The notes under the pieces are model-generated. The model did no database searches, was not told where the DNA came from, and saw only the letters and a list, made by a program, of their open reading frames with translations. This document shows, in pieces, positions 17,948-27,232 of a DNA stretch of 64,000 bases. Within the stretch, counting starts at the first letter, position 1, and each line of letters starts with the position of its first letter. Made by a program: the position numbers and the translations under genes. This DNA comes from Xanthobacteraceae bacterium (GTDB lineage Bacteria > Pseudomonadota > Alphaproteobacteria > Rhizobiales > Xanthobacteraceae), in the NCBI GenBank assembly GCA_019635635.1, contig JAHBZB010000002.1:372001-436000 (forward strand), in the 5' to 3' direction.

Positions 17948-19393
17948 ATGCACGAACTCGAAACTGCTAGCAGGCCGCGCCGCACCCTGCCAGCGCCGGC
18001 ACGCATTCCGGCGATGGCGCGGCGAGGCATTGCCGTGGCCGCAGTTGCCGCCCTTCTGTGCGGTCAGGCCGGCAGCGCCTACGCGCAGGCCGGAAAGCTC
18101 CCGATCCTGCGTGACGCCGAAACGGAGGAGCTGCTCCGCGACTACGCGCGGCCGGTCCTGAAAGCGGCGGGCCTGCAACAGCAGAACGTCGAAATCGTCA
18201 TCATCAACAGCCGCGAGTTCAACGCCTTCGTCGCGGACGGACGCCGCATCTTCATCAATTACGGCGCGCTGCTCGACGCGGCGACGCCGAACCAGATCAT
18301 CGGCGTGCTCGCGCACGAATCCGGGCATATCGCCGGCGGCCATCTCGCGCGCATCCGCGAGACGCTGGCCTCCGCGCAGACCGCGGCACTGGTCGCGCTC
18401 CTGATCGGCGCGGCCGCGCTCGGTGCGGGTGCCGCCACCAATGCGCAAGGTATCGGTCAGGCAGCGCCCGGAATCATCATGGGTCCGCAGGAAGTGATCC
18501 GCCGCACGCTCTTGTCCTATCAGCGCAGCCAGGAAGAAGCCGCCGACCGCGCCGCCGTCTCCTACCTCAACGCAACCGGGCAATCCGCGAACGGCATGCT
18601 CGCGACGTTCGCGCGCTTCCAGCAGCAGCAGCTTTTCCTCACGCAGCAGGTTGACCCCTATCTGCTGTCGCACCCGACCGCGACCAATCGTATTGCGCAG
18701 CTCGAGTCGCTCGCGAAGGCGAGCCCCTACTTCAACAAGAAGGATCCGCCGGAGCTGCAACATCGTCACGACATGATGCGCGCGAAAATCTCCGGCTTCT
18801 TCGAGAAGCCCGAAGTCGTCGCGCGGCGCTATCCGTCGTCGAACCATTCGCTGCCCGCGCAATATGCGCGCGCGATGTCGAACTACCGCTGGGGCAACGT
18901 GCGCGCCGCGGTCGCGCAGGCCGACGCGCTGATTGCGACCGAGCCGCGCAATCCTTACTTCCACGAGTTGAAGGGCCAGATCCTGCTCGAGTCAGGCCGC
19001 GCCAAGGAAGCGATCGCGCCGCTGCGCAGGGCGGTCGAACTTTCCAGAGGCACTGCGTTGATCCGCATGCTGCTCGGCCAGGCGCTGGTGCAGGGCAGCC
19101 AGGACAAGGCCGACGCCGAAGAAGCGATCCGCGAATTGCGCTTCGCGCTCCAGCGCGAACCGAATGCCTCGTTCGGCCACCGCCAGCTTGCCGTCGCCTA
19201 TGCGCGGACCGGCGACCGCGCCAACGCCGATCTTTCCTCCGCCTATGCCGCGTTCAACAACGGCGACTTCAAGGCCGCGAAAACGCTCGCGATCCGCGCG
19301 CAGCGAAGTTTCAAGGTCGGAACGCCCGGCTGGCTAAGGGCCGACGACATCGTTAAATTCGAAGTGCCGAAAGTAAAAAACAGCAACCGCTAG
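17948..19393 (+). CDS. M48 family metalloprotease with TPR domain (BepA-like)
   Basis: This is a periplasmic zinc protease of about 481 residues with C-terminal tetratricopeptide repeats, resembling BepA, which assists or degrades outer-membrane proteins during assembly. A signal peptide (MARRGIAVAAVAALL...SAYAQ) lies inside a slightly longer N-terminus. The zinc motif is HESGH (about residues 123-127) with the downstream glutamate in QEEAADRAAVSYL. TPR units start near residue 300. ATG 17948 is used; ATG 18014 would start directly at the signal peptide and is quite possible. It precedes the DsbA-like gene by 22 bases, suggesting a shared envelope-quality transcript. Confidence 0.88.
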   Translation: MHELETASRPRRTLPAPARIPAMARRGIAVAAVAALLCGQAGSAYAQAGKLPILRDAETEELLRDYARPVLKAAGLQQQNVEIVIINSREFNAFVADGRRIFINYGALLDAATPNQIIGVLAHESGHIAGGHLARIRETLASAQTAALVALLIGAAALGAGAATNAQGIGQAAPGIIMGPQEVIRRTLLSYQRSQEEAADRAAVSYLNATGQSANGMLATFARFQQQQLFLTQQVDPYLLSHPTATNRIAQLESLAKASPYFNKKDPPELQHRHDMMRAKISGFFEKPEVVARRYPSSNHSLPAQYARAMSNYRWGNVRAAVAQADALIATEPRNPYFHELKGQILLESGRAKEAIAPLRRAVELSRGTALIRMLLGQALVQGSQDKADAEEAIRELRFALQREPNASFGHRQLAVAYARTGDRANADLSSAYAAFNNGDFKAAKTLAIRAQRSFKVGTPGWLRADDIVKFEVPKVKNSNR

Positions 19394-19415
19394 TCCCATA
19401 CCCCGGAGACCTATC

Positions 19416-20186
19416 ATGCCTGCCGCCACTTTCTTCCGCCGCCTTTCGGCGATTGCGCTCGGATCCGCGATGCTGTTCGCCGGCGCGCAGGCCGCGCTCG
19501 CGCAGCAAAGCAAGGAAGACATCGAGAAGATCGTCCGCGAATACATCCTGAAAAACCCCGAGATCATCGAGCAGGCGATCCTCGAACTGCGCAAGCGGCA
19601 GGAAGAAGCCGAGAACAAGTCGCGCACCGACGCGATCGTGCAGAACAAGAAGCTCTTGACCGAATCCCCGCGCGGCGTCGTGCTCGGCAATCCGAAGGGC
19701 AACGTCACGCTGGTCGAGTTCTTCGATTACAACTGCGGCTACTGCAAGCGCGCGCTGAACGACGTCTCCGAACTCCTGAAGAACGATCCAGAACTGAAGA
19801 TCGTGCTGAAGGAATTCCCGATCCTCTCCCCCGGCTCGGTCGAGGCCGCGCGCGTCGCGATCGCGGTGCGCATGCAGAACCCTGCGAAGTACTGGGAATT
19901 CCACCGCGCGCTGCTCGGCGGCCGCGGTGAGGCCAACGGCGCGGTCGCGCTTGCCGCCGCGCAGAAGGTCGGCCTCGACGTCGAGCGGATCAAGAAGGAC
20001 ATGATGAGTCCGGAAGTCGCGGCGACGCTCAAAGAAAGCGAGCAACTCGGCAAGGCGCTCGCGATCGGCGGCACCCCGAGCTACGTGCTCGGCGACGAGC
20101 TGATTCCGGGCGCGCTGCCTTATGACCGGCTGAAGCTCGCAATCGCGCAGGTCCGCAAATGCGGCAAGCTCGATTGTCCAAATTAA
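19416..20186 (+). CDS. DsbA-family thiol:disulphide oxidoreductase
   Basis: This 256-residue exported thioredoxin-fold protein has a signal peptide ending near AQAALAQ, a helical N-terminal extension (residues 30-75, REYILKNPEIIEQAILEL) as in ScsC/Com1-type proteins, and the redox motif Cys107-Gly-Tyr-Cys110 in FFDYNCGYCKRALND. The cis-proline region is GGTPSYVLGDELIPG. It probably forms or isomerises disulphides in the periplasm. ATG 19416 follows GGAGA. It lies 22 bases behind the M48 protease gene. Confidence 0.88.
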   Translation: MPAATFFRRLSAIALGSAMLFAGAQAALAQQSKEDIEKIVREYILKNPEIIEQAILELRKRQEEAENKSRTDAIVQNKKLLTESPRGVVLGNPKGNVTLVEFFDYNCGYCKRALNDVSELLKNDPELKIVLKEFPILSPGSVEAARVAIAVRMQNPAKYWEFHRALLGGRGEANGAVALAAAQKVGLDVERIKKDMMSPEVAATLKESEQLGKALAIGGTPSYVLGDELIPGALPYDRLKLAIAQVRKCGKLDCPN

Positions 20187-20312
20187 TCAAGGGCTTGGTT
20201 TAGCCTTCCCCTCGCCCCCCGCGCTCTCTATAAAAAGCCGCCCGCGCGAATTACGTCGCGCCGGCCGAGGCTTGGCCTCAGTTTTCCCTCTCGTGCGCGG
20301 CAAGAGATACCG

Positions 20313-20750
20313 ATGGCGACCGTCTACGTCCTGAACGGGCCGAACCTGAACCTGCTCGGCAGCCGCGAGACCGCCGTCTACGGGGCGACGACGCTCGCCG
20401 ACATCGAAAAGCTATGCATGGACGCTGGCCAGCGCAACGGCCATAGCGTCGTGTTCCGGCAGAGCAACCACGAAGGCGAACTGGTGGACTGGTTGCAGGA
20501 AGCGAACACGAAAGCGGCGGGCGTGGTCATCAATCCGGGTGCCTATACCCACACCTCGATCGCACTGCATGACGCGATCCGCGCGATCGGCGTGCCGGTG
20601 ATCGAAGTGCATCTCTCGAATATTTTCGCGCGCGAGGAATTCCGGCATCACTCTTATGTGTCGCCGGTCGCGCGTGGCGTACTCTGCGGGTTTGGGCCGA
20701 AAGGCTACGAACTCGCCATCGACGGACTTGCGAACGCCCTCAAGGCGTAA
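20313..20750 (+). CDS. aroQ: 3-dehydroquinate dehydratase, type II
   Basis: This 145-residue cytoplasmic enzyme converts 3-dehydroquinate to 3-dehydroshikimate in the shikimate pathway. Family signatures are VLNGPNLNLLGSRE with the catalytic tyrosine in TAVYG, NPGAYTHTSIALHDAI (Asn and His) and EVHLSNIFAREEFRHHS. Length is typical. It is followed after 16 bases by accB, an order common in alphaproteobacteria, and heads the aroQ-accB-accC operon. Confidence 0.96.
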   Translation: MATVYVLNGPNLNLLGSRETAVYGATTLADIEKLCMDAGQRNGHSVVFRQSNHEGELVDWLQEANTKAAGVVINPGAYTHTSIALHDAIRAIGVPVIEVHLSNIFAREEFRHHSYVSPVARGVLCGFGPKGYELAIDGLANALKA

Positions 20751-20766
20751 AGAAACGGAATAAGAA

Positions 20767-21228
20767 ATGTTTGGCAAAAAAATCCAGGTCGATCCCTCGC
20801 TGGTCCGCAATCTCGCGGAACTGCTCAACGAAACCGGCCTGACCGAAATCGAAGTGCAGTCGGGCACGCAACGCGTGCGCGTCTCGCGCGGCGCGACTGC
20901 GATCGCGGCGGCCGCTGCGCCGGTCGCGGCAGCGCCCGCCCCGGCCAATCGTCCGGCCGCAGTCGAGGCGAGCGAAGTCAATTTCAACAATCATCCGGGC
21001 GCGATCACCTCGCCGATGGTCGGCACTGCGTACCGCTCGCCGGAGCCGGGCGCGCGTCCCTTCGTCGATGTCGGCGACAGCGTGAAGATCGGCCAGACGC
21101 TCCTGATCGTCGAAGCGATGAAGACCATGAACGCAATTCCCGCGACCAAGGCCGGCAAGGTTACGCATGTGCTGATCGACGACGGGCAACCGGTCGAATT
21201 CGGCCAGCCGCTGGTCGTGGTCGAGTAA
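20767..21228 (+). CDS. accB: Biotin carboxyl carrier protein of acetyl-CoA carboxylase
   Basis: This 153-residue carrier of biotin for fatty-acid synthesis has an N-terminal helical region, an Ala/Pro-rich linker (about residues 40-75) and a C-terminal biotinyl domain with EAMKTMN. Lys119 is the biotinylation site. The characteristic thumb segment between SPMVGTAYRSPEPGARPF and VGD is present. It lies between aroQ and accC in one operon (12 bases to accC). Confidence 0.96.
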   Translation: MFGKKIQVDPSLVRNLAELLNETGLTEIEVQSGTQRVRVSRGATAIAAAAAPVAAAPAPANRPAAVEASEVNFNNHPGAITSPMVGTAYRSPEPGARPFVDVGDSVKIGQTLLIVEAMKTMNAIPATKAGKVTHVLIDDGQPVEFGQPLVVVE

Positions 21229-21240
21229 GCCGGGTCCGCG

Positions 21241-22584
21241 ATGTTCGATAAAGTCCTGATTGCGAACCGCGGCGAGATCGCGCTGCGCGTGCTGCGCGCG
21301 TGCAAGGAGCTCGGCATCGCGACCGTCGCCGTGCACTCCACCGCCGACTCGGAAGCGATGCATGTGAAGCTCGCCGACGAAAGCGTCTGCATCGGTCCGC
21401 CGCCCGCGCGCGAAAGCTATCTCAACATTCCGTCGATTCTCGCGGCCTGCGAAATCACCGGCGCGGATGCGGTGCATCCGGGCTATGGCTTTCTCTCCGA
21501 GAACGCACGCTTCGCGGAAATTCTCGCCGAACACGGCGTCGGCTTCATCGGTCCGAAGGCCGAACACATCCGGCTCATGGGCGACAAGATCGAGGCGAAG
21601 CGCACCGCGAAGCGCCTCGGCATCCCGGTCGTGCCCGGCTCCGACGGCGGCGTGACCTCGTTCGAGGAAGCGATGCGCGTCGGCAAGGAAATCGGCTTTC
21701 CGCTGCTCGTGAAAGCGGCGGCGGGCGGCGGCGGGCGTGGCATGAAGGTCGCGCGCGACGAAGCTTCGCTTGGTGAAGCACTTTCGTCGGCTCGCTCGGA
21801 AGCCAAAGCCGCGTTCGGCGACGACGCGGTCTATCTCGAGCGCTATCTCGAAAAGCCGCGTCATATCGAAATCCAGGTGTTCGGCGACGGCAAGGGCAAT
21901 GCGATCCATCTCGGCGAGCGCGACTGCTCGTTGCAGCGCCGCCACCAGAAGGTGTTCGAGGAGTCGCCCTCGCCCGCGCTGAACCGCGAGATGCGGGGCG
22001 AGATCGGCGAGATTTGCGCCAAGGCGATGCGCGAATTGAAATACTCGGGTGCCGGCACCATCGAGTTTCTCTACGAGAATGGCGAGTTCTTCTTCATCGA
22101 GATGAACACGCGCATTCAGGTCGAGCATCCGGTGACGGAAATGATCACCGGCCTCGATCTGGTCAGCGAGCAGATCCGCATCGCGTCCGGCGCTTCGCTT
22201 TCGGTAACGCAGGACGAAGTGCAGTTCAGCGGCCACGCGATCGAATGCCGTGTGAACGCCGAAGACCCGCTCACGTTCGCGCCCTCGCCCGGCAACATCA
22301 CTTATTACTTTGCGCCGGGTGGCTTGGGTGTGCGGGTCGATTCGGCGGTCTATGGCGGCTACCGCATTCCGCCGACTTACGACTCGCTGATCGGGAAACT
22401 CATCGTGCACGGCAAGACCCGCACCGAATGCATGATGCGGTTACGCCGCGCGCTCGACGAATTCGTGGTCGATGGCGTGAAAACCACGCTGCCCTTGTTC
22501 CGCACGCTGGTGCGTAACGCCGATATCCAGAACGGCGAATACGACATTCACTGGCTCGAGCGGTTTCTCGCGGAAAAGACCTGA
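21241..22584 (+). CDS. accC: Biotin carboxylase subunit of acetyl-CoA carboxylase
   Basis: This 447-residue ATP-grasp enzyme carboxylates the biotin on AccB. Seen in order are [20 protein letters not shown] (N-terminal domain), [15 protein letters not shown], the glycine-rich ATP loop [13 protein letters not shown], the [19 protein letters not shown] region, and [16 protein letters not shown] with the metal and bicarbonate-binding residues. Length is the family standard. It is the third gene of the aroQ-accB-accC operon. Confidence 0.97.
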   Translation: MFDKVLIANRGEIALRVLRACKELGIATVAVHSTADSEAMHVKLADESVCIGPPPARESYLNIPSILAACEITGADAVHPGYGFLSENARFAEILAEHGVGFIGPKAEHIRLMGDKIEAKRTAKRLGIPVVPGSDGGVTSFEEAMRVGKEIGFPLLVKAAAGGGGRGMKVARDEASLGEALSSARSEAKAAFGDDAVYLERYLEKPRHIEIQVFGDGKGNAIHLGERDCSLQRRHQKVFEESPSPALNREMRGEIGEICAKAMRELKYSGAGTIEFLYENGEFFFIEMNTRIQVEHPVTEMITGLDLVSEQIRIASGASLSVTQDEVQFSGHAIECRVNAEDPLTFAPSPGNITYYFAPGGLGVRVDSAVYGGYRIPPTYDSLIGKLIVHGKTRTECMMRLRRALDEFVVDGVKTTLPLFRTLVRNADIQNGEYDIHWLERFLAEKT

Positions 22585-22591
22585 CATCATT

Positions 22592-22622
22592 CGTCATGGC
22601 CGGGCCCGTCCCGGCCCTGACG
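22592..22622. repeat. Intergenic palindrome (CGTCATGGCCGGG type)
   Basis: Outer arms CGTCA (22592-22596)/TGACG (22618-22622) enclose inner arms GGCCGGG (22598-22604)/CCCGGCC (22610-22616). It is a single palindromic unit of the type abundant between genes in Bradyrhizobiaceae, and may also terminate accC transcription. Confidence 0.6.
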
Positions 22623-22653
22623 AACGCAAAGCATTGGCGCTATAATCGCGGCC

Positions 22654-23334
22654 ATGGCCCGCCCCGACGAAGCCAGAGTCGAAATCACGCCGGAAGTGCT
22701 GCTCAAGGCTTACGCCCTCGGCATCTTTCCGATGGCCGAAAGCGCGGACGACCCTTCCCTGTTCTGGGTCGAGCCCGAGCAGCGCGGCATCATCCCGCTC
22801 GACGGCGGCTTCCACGTTTCGCGGCGTCTCGCCCGCACCATCCGCTCCGACAAATTCGAGGTGCATGTCGACCGCGACTTCGACGCGGTCATCGACGCGT
22901 GCGCCGCGCCCGCCGCGGGCCGCGACTCCACCTGGATCAACAAGCGCATCCGCAAGCTCTATCGCGCGCTGTTCGACCGCCGCCAGTGCCACACGGTCGA
23001 AGCCTGGCGCGATGGCAGGCTGGTCGGCGGACTATATGGCGTAAAGATCGGTGCCGCGTTTTTCGGCGAAAGCATGTTTCACTTCGAGCGCGATGCCTCG
23101 AAAGTTGCGCTCGCGCATCTCGTGGCGCGGCTGAAAGTCGGCGACTTCAAGCTGCTCGACGCGCAATTCACGACGTCGCATCTCGAAAGCATGGGCGCGG
23201 TCGAAGTCTCGCGCGTCGAATATCAGAACATGCTGAACAAGGCGGCCGCGGCGCAGGCGCAGTTTTACTGCTGGCCTTCGGACGGCGTGATCGACGGCGG
23301 CGTGGTTTTGCAGTCGATCAGCCAGATATCGTAG
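22654..23334 (+). CDS. aat: Leucyl/phenylalanyl-tRNA-protein transferase
   Basis: This 226-residue cytoplasmic enzyme transfers Leu or Phe from tRNA to N-terminal Arg/Lys of proteins, feeding the N-degron pathway (ClpS/ClpAP). Family segments are [65 protein letters not shown] and [16 protein letters not shown]. Its 3' end overlaps the convergent DUF2155 gene by 70 bases. Confidence 0.95.
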   Translation: MARPDEARVEITPEVLLKAYALGIFPMAESADDPSLFWVEPEQRGIIPLDGGFHVSRRLARTIRSDKFEVHVDRDFDAVIDACAAPAAGRDSTWINKRIRKLYRALFDRRQCHTVEAWRDGRLVGGLYGVKIGAAFFGESMFHFERDASKVALAHLVARLKVGDFKLLDAQFTTSHLESMGAVEVSRVEYQNMLNKAAAAQAQFYCWPSDGVIDGGVVLQSISQIS

Positions 23335-23915
23335 ATCGGGTGTTCGACCGCGTTCAGGCCGGGTGAATTCGCGAACATCCAGCCGGTGAAGATGCGCCGG
23401 ATTTCTGCTTTCAGCGTGATCTCATCGACCTCGACGAAGGCGACAGTGTTCTGCGTCTCGGTCGGCGGCCGCGTGTAGCAGGCGCGCGGCGTCACCTGGA
23501 GCGCGCCGAACTGCACGGTTTCGTTCAGCGCCACGTCGAACATGATGATGCGGCCCGAGATCTTGTCGAGGCCGGAGAAGGTCGCGGTCGGATTCGCGAT
23601 ATGCTCGCCTTCCGGCGTCGGGGGCATGGTTTCCGGCGTCGCGTTCGGAGCCGGCTGCTCCTTGGTCTCGTTCTGCTTCTGCTGATTTTTCGCAGGCGCC
23701 TTCTTTTCCTTCACCGGCGCTTTTTTCGGCTGCGGCGGAGGCGGCAATGGCGCCTGTTGCGGCTGCGGCTGTTGTTGCGGCTGTTGCTGTTGCGGCGCGG
23801 GCAATGGCCCCTGCTGGATGTCGGCCGGCGGACGAAGCTGGCCGAGCGCTGAGCCTGCCGCAAGAGTCGCGGTGAGAATACCTGCCGCAATCAAACGGTA
23901 TGAAATTCGGATCAT
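23265..23915 (-). CDS. DUF2155-domain exported protein
   Basis: This protein of about 216 residues has a signal peptide (ends near GSALGQ), then a Gln/Pro-rich and Lys/Ala-rich linker (residues 25-95), and a C-terminal DUF2155 domain ([20 protein letters not shown] ... [14 protein letters not shown] ... [20 protein letters not shown]). The family is restricted mainly to alphaproteobacteria and its function is unknown. In other genomes it tends to lie near accBC, aat and the NDUFA12 gene. ATG 23915 fits the signal peptide better than the first ATG in the frame. The last 70 bases overlap the 3' end of aat on the other strand. Confidence 0.85.
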   Translation of the reverse strand: MIRISYRLIAAGILTATLAAGSALGQLRPPADIQQGPLPAPQQQQPQQQPQPQQAPLPPPPQPKKAPVKEKKAPAKNQQKQNETKEQPAPNATPETMPPTPEGEHIANPTATFSGLDKISGRIIMFDVALNETVQFGALQVTPRACYTRPPTETQNTVAFVEVDEITLKAEIRRIFTGWMFANSPGLNAVEHPIYDIWLIDCKTTPPSITPSEGQQ

Positions 23916-24077
23916 TCGGAAGGTGCCGCTGCCGCCCGCGGCATAGCGCTTCTGCTGCCGCAAAATTTATGTGCCCGGTCGTTAACATGGAGCTTGAGGC
24001 GGCGAAAGGGCCGTGTCAGGCTCCGGGCCTCGGCTCAGGGCCGGAGGGAAATATTGAATTTATTGGGAGCGCAAATA

Positions 24078-24284
24078 ATGAAATACCTAATCCTCGGAGC
24101 AGGCTTCGCGGTCGTGTTCGGCATGTCGCAATCGATCCTGCCCGCGCAGGCGCAGGGTGACGTTCGGGCGCTTTGCAACAACAAATACGGCCTCGGCAAA
24201 CGCTGGCCGACAGCCAGCGAAACTGAACGCAAAGCAGCCGCCGCGAAAATCTCGGCCTGCGTCCGCTCGGGCGGCAAGAGCTAG
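24078..24284 (+). CDS. Small exported protein with two cysteines
   Basis: This is a 68-residue protein with a signal peptide (MKYLILGAGFAVVFGMSQ ... PAQAQG). The mature part of about 43 residues carries two cysteines (ALCNNKYG, ISACVRSG). ATG 24078 follows TTGGGAGCG. A terminator 69 bases past the stop supports a separate transcription unit. Function unknown. Confidence 0.65.
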   Translation: MKYLILGAGFAVVFGMSQSILPAQAQGDVRALCNNKYGLGKRWPTASETERKAAAAKISACVRSGGKS

Positions 24285-24352
24285 AATTAGTTCTACGCCG
24301 CATCGCCCCAAAGCTCCGGTTTCCGGATTTGCTGTGCGGTGCCGGAACAATC

Positions 24353-24391
24353 AACGCCTCGCGTTCGGCAACGGACCGAGGCGTTTTTCTT
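24353..24391 (+). terminator. Rho-independent terminator
   Basis: Stem AACGCCTCG/CGAGGCGTT (24353-24361 with 24377-24385, 15-base loop) followed by TTTCTT. It ends the small exported-protein transcript. The rest of the 371-base gap up to 24656 shows no gene. Confidence 0.75.
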
Positions 24392-24655
24392 CCCGGCTCT
24401 CGTTGAGCTGCTTTCGCGAAACGTCGGCGAATTGCCCCGCGAGACTGGCCGGTCACGCATCAGCTTGAGTCGCCGGTTGCGCTTGCCACCGTCGCTTCAT
24501 CTTCCAGTAGAGATTCAAGGCCCGGATATGCCGCCTTTTTCTCGCCGTGTCCGCCCCGCAGAACTGGAAAAAACGCGGCGGATGCCGCAAACAGGGCGTA
24601 ACGGAACCCGGCTGGCGGGGCACCCGTTTAGACCAGGGCTGGTTCAGGACAAACG

Positions 24656-25639
24656 ATGAAGAATTCGATCTCTCGCAGGCGGTTTCTCGCGAGCGCGGCC
24701 GCATTTGCCGCGGGCGCGACGCCAGCGCTGGCGCAGTTCCCCACGCTGCCGCCGCCGTTCGGCAACAGCCAGCCCTACCCGACCGATCCGCAGCGGCCTC
24801 CAGCGAATGTCGATCCGCGCTCCAATCAGCAAGCGCAGCAGCAAGGTCCGAACCAGCAGCCGCCGATCCCGCAAGGACCCAACGATCTCGCGGCGAAGGA
24901 ACAGTGGTATCTGCGCGATTCCCTTCCCGATCAGCGCTTCCCGATCCGTAAGGTGAACCAGGAGTTTTTGAACCCCGAATTCCGCCGCCAGCTCGTTCCG
25001 TTCCGCCACACCGAGCAGCCGGGCACGCTCGTGGTCGATGCGAAAAACTTCTTCCTCTATCTCCTGCGCGAAGGCGGTCAGGCGATCCGCTATGGCGTCG
25101 GCGTCGGACGCGAAGGCTTCGGCTGGAGCGGTGATGCGATCGTCGGGCGCGTCGCGGAATGGCCGGCCTGGGTGCCGCCGAAGGAAATGCGGCTGCGCCA
25201 GCCGGAACTGCCGGAGCGCATGGAAGGCGGACCGGACAATCCGCTCGGCGCCCGCGCGCTTTATCTCTATCAGGGCAACAAGGACACGCTCTACCGCATC
25301 CACGGCACCGCGGAGCCCTGGACTATCGGCACCAATGTTTCGTCGGGCTGCATCCGCCTGCTGAACGAAGAGATCGCGGATCTTTATTTGCGCACGCCGG
25401 TCGGCACCAAGGTCGTCGTGCTCGGCAACTCTGCGACCATGCCGAACCAGCCGCAAACGCAGACGCAGCCGGTGCAGCAGCAATATCAAGCGCAACCGCA
25501 GCAGCAGTATCAGCAGCAGCCGCAACAGATTCAGCCGCAGTATCAACAGCAGCCGCAATACCAGCAGCAGCCGCAGCAGATTCAGCCGCAACAGCAGCAG
25601 CAGTTGCCGCCGCTGCCGCCACCGACGCAGGTACGCTGA
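24656..25639 (+). CDS. L,D-transpeptidase (YkuD family) with Gln/Pro-rich tail
   Basis: This 327-residue enzyme forms 3-3 cross-links in peptidoglycan or attaches proteins to it. The N-terminus SRRRFLASAAAFAAG resembles a Tat signal. The YkuD domain (about residues 125-250) has the catalytic motif HGTAEPWTIG...SSGCIRLLN with Cys232. The last 70 residues are an almost pure Gln/Pro/Tyr repeat (units like QQQPQQIQPQYQQQPQ), typical of a flexible periplasmic tail. The length exceeds a minimal enzyme because of this tail and the N-terminal linker. Confidence 0.9.
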   Translation: MKNSISRRRFLASAAAFAAGATPALAQFPTLPPPFGNSQPYPTDPQRPPANVDPRSNQQAQQQGPNQQPPIPQGPNDLAAKEQWYLRDSLPDQRFPIRKVNQEFLNPEFRRQLVPFRHTEQPGTLVVDAKNFFLYLLREGGQAIRYGVGVGREGFGWSGDAIVGRVAEWPAWVPPKEMRLRQPELPERMEGGPDNPLGARALYLYQGNKDTLYRIHGTAEPWTIGTNVSSGCIRLLNEEIADLYLRTPVGTKVVVLGNSATMPNQPQTQTQPVQQQYQAQPQQQYQQQPQQIQPQYQQQPQYQQQPQQIQPQQQQQLPPLPPPTQVR

Positions 25640-25802
25640 GCCCGTTGCGCTGACTGCGCATATATCCTGAAAATCCTTTCATGCCCGCGCCGTTACGCGG
25701 GCATGATGCTTTCGAGCCCCCTCCCGCTCCGGACGAGGACGCGCTAGAATCCTGCGGCTTTGATTCATTCCGTTGGTTTCGATTCATTCTCCGGGGACAT
25801 TC

Positions 25803-26291
25803 ATGATCGTCGGCATATTGCAGCACACGCCCTATTGGGTGTGGGGCGTATTCGTTCTGCTTCTCGTGCTCGGATTGACGCAGACGCGCGCGCGCAGCGT
25901 TTCACGCGCGCTCGTGTTCGTGCTTCCGGTCATCATGATCCCGCTTTCGTTTTTCACGATCGCGTCCACGTTCGGGATCAAGCCGCTGCCGGTGATCGCG
26001 TGGCTCGCGGGGATCGCCGCGGCATTCCTGCTCAACATCTATGTATTCCGCGCGCCGTCGGGCGTGCGCTACGAGGCCAGCACGCGGAAGTTCGCGGTCC
26101 CGGGAAGCTGGGTGCCGCTCGTCCTGATGATGACGATTTTCCTGTCGCGCTTTGTGCTCGGCGTGACGCGCGCGATCAATCCGGCGCTGATCGGAACAGA
26201 TGCGTTTATCGCTATCGTGAGCGCGGTGCTCGGCCTGTGCAGCGGACTGTTCGCGGCACGCGCCATGAAGACGCTTTCGGCGCAACGCTGA
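25803..26291 (+). CDS. Multi-TM membrane protein, function unknown
   Basis: This is a 162-residue protein with about five hydrophobic helices and few charged residues. The N-terminus MIVGILQHTPYWVWGVF is characteristic of a small family of uncharacterised bacterial membrane proteins. ATG 25803 follows CGGGGAC. It is convergent with the ZnuA-like gene, three bases between stops. Confidence 0.7.
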   Translation: MIVGILQHTPYWVWGVFVLLLVLGLTQTRARSVSRALVFVLPVIMIPLSFFTIASTFGIKPLPVIAWLAGIAAAFLLNIYVFRAPSGVRYEASTRKFAVPGSWVPLVLMMTIFLSRFVLGVTRAINPALIGTDAFIAIVSAVLGLCSGLFAARAMKTLSAQR

Positions 26292-26294
26292 GTT

Positions 26295-27206
26295 TTAGCG
26301 CAGCGCCGCCGCGATCGTTTTCGCGTTGTGGCGGATCATGTCGATATAGGTCGCGGCGGGGCCGTCCGCCGCGGATAGCGCGTCGGAATAAAGCGTGCCG
26401 CCGAGTTTTGCGCCGGTCTCGCGGGCGATTTGCTCGATCACGCGCGAATTGGAGATGCTTTCGACGAAGATCGCCTTCACGCTTTCCTTTTTGATCTGCT
26501 GAATGAGTTGCGCGATGTCGCGCGCGGAGGGCTCGGTTTCGTCGCCCGCTCCCTGCACGGCGAGAAATTCGATACCATAGGCGTCGCCGAAATAATGGAA
26601 CGCATCGTGCGAGGTGATCACGCGGCGCTCCTGCTTGCTGAAGCCGGAAAATAGCTGCCGGACCTCGGCATCGAGCGCCTCGAGCTTCTTCAAATACGCG
26701 TCCGCGTTCTTTGCGTAAACGTCCTTGCCCGCGGGGTCCGCCGCGATCAGCGCATCGCGGATGTTCGCGGCGTAGATCTTCATGTTCGCAACGTCCTGCC
26801 AGGCGTGCGGATCGAAGCGGTCGCTGTGCCTATGCTGGTGATCGTGACCGTGGCCCTCGGTTTCGGCGGAGAGCGCTTTCACTCCCTTGCTCGCGATCAG
26901 GCGCGCACCTTTATAGTTCGCCGACTTCACCAGACGGTCCGCCCAGCCCTCGAAGCCGAGCCCGTTGAGAACGACGAGCTTTGCGCTCGCGACCGCCTTC
27001 GCATGTGCGGGCGCGGGCTGGAAGCCATGCGTATCCGTATTCGGGCCGATGAGCGAAGCAACCTCTACGCGCTCGCCGCCGATTTCACGCACCACATCCG
27101 CGAGAATGGAGAAGCTCGCGAGCACCCTGACCTTCTGCTGCGCGCTTGCGTCTAGCGGCGCGTACAGCCCGAACATTATCGCGGCGGCAATCAGAACTTT
27201 GTGCAT
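26295..27206 (-). CDS. ZnuA-like metal ABC transporter substrate-binding protein
   Basis: This 303-residue periplasmic cluster A-I binding protein for Zn(II) or Mn(II) has a signal peptide ending near DASAQ. Metal-binding residues are expected at GPNTDTHGFQP (His), the histidine of RFDPHAWQD, ITSHDAFHYFG (His) and the acidic residue of the C-terminal lobe (GTLYSDALS). A His-rich loop (GHGHDHQHRHSDRFDPH) is typical of zinc-specific members. It starts 27 bases after the TonB-receptor gene, evidently in one operon, but no znuB/znuC permease or ATPase genes are in the window, so its partners lie elsewhere. Confidence 0.88.
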   Translation of the reverse strand: MHKVLIAAAIMFGLYAPLDASAQQKVRVLASFSILADVVREIGGERVEVASLIGPNTDTHGFQPAPAHAKAVASAKLVVLNGLGFEGWADRLVKSANYKGARLIASKGVKALSAETEGHGHDHQHRHSDRFDPHAWQDVANMKIYAANIRDALIAADPAGKDVYAKNADAYLKKLEALDAEVRQLFSGFSKQERRVITSHDAFHYFGDAYGIEFLAVQGAGDETEPSARDIAQLIQQIKKESVKAIFVESISNSRVIEQIARETGAKLGGTLYSDALSAADGPAATYIDMIRHNAKTIAAALR

Positions 27207-27232
27207 AGTCCCCTTCTCAAATCCGGCGCCGG

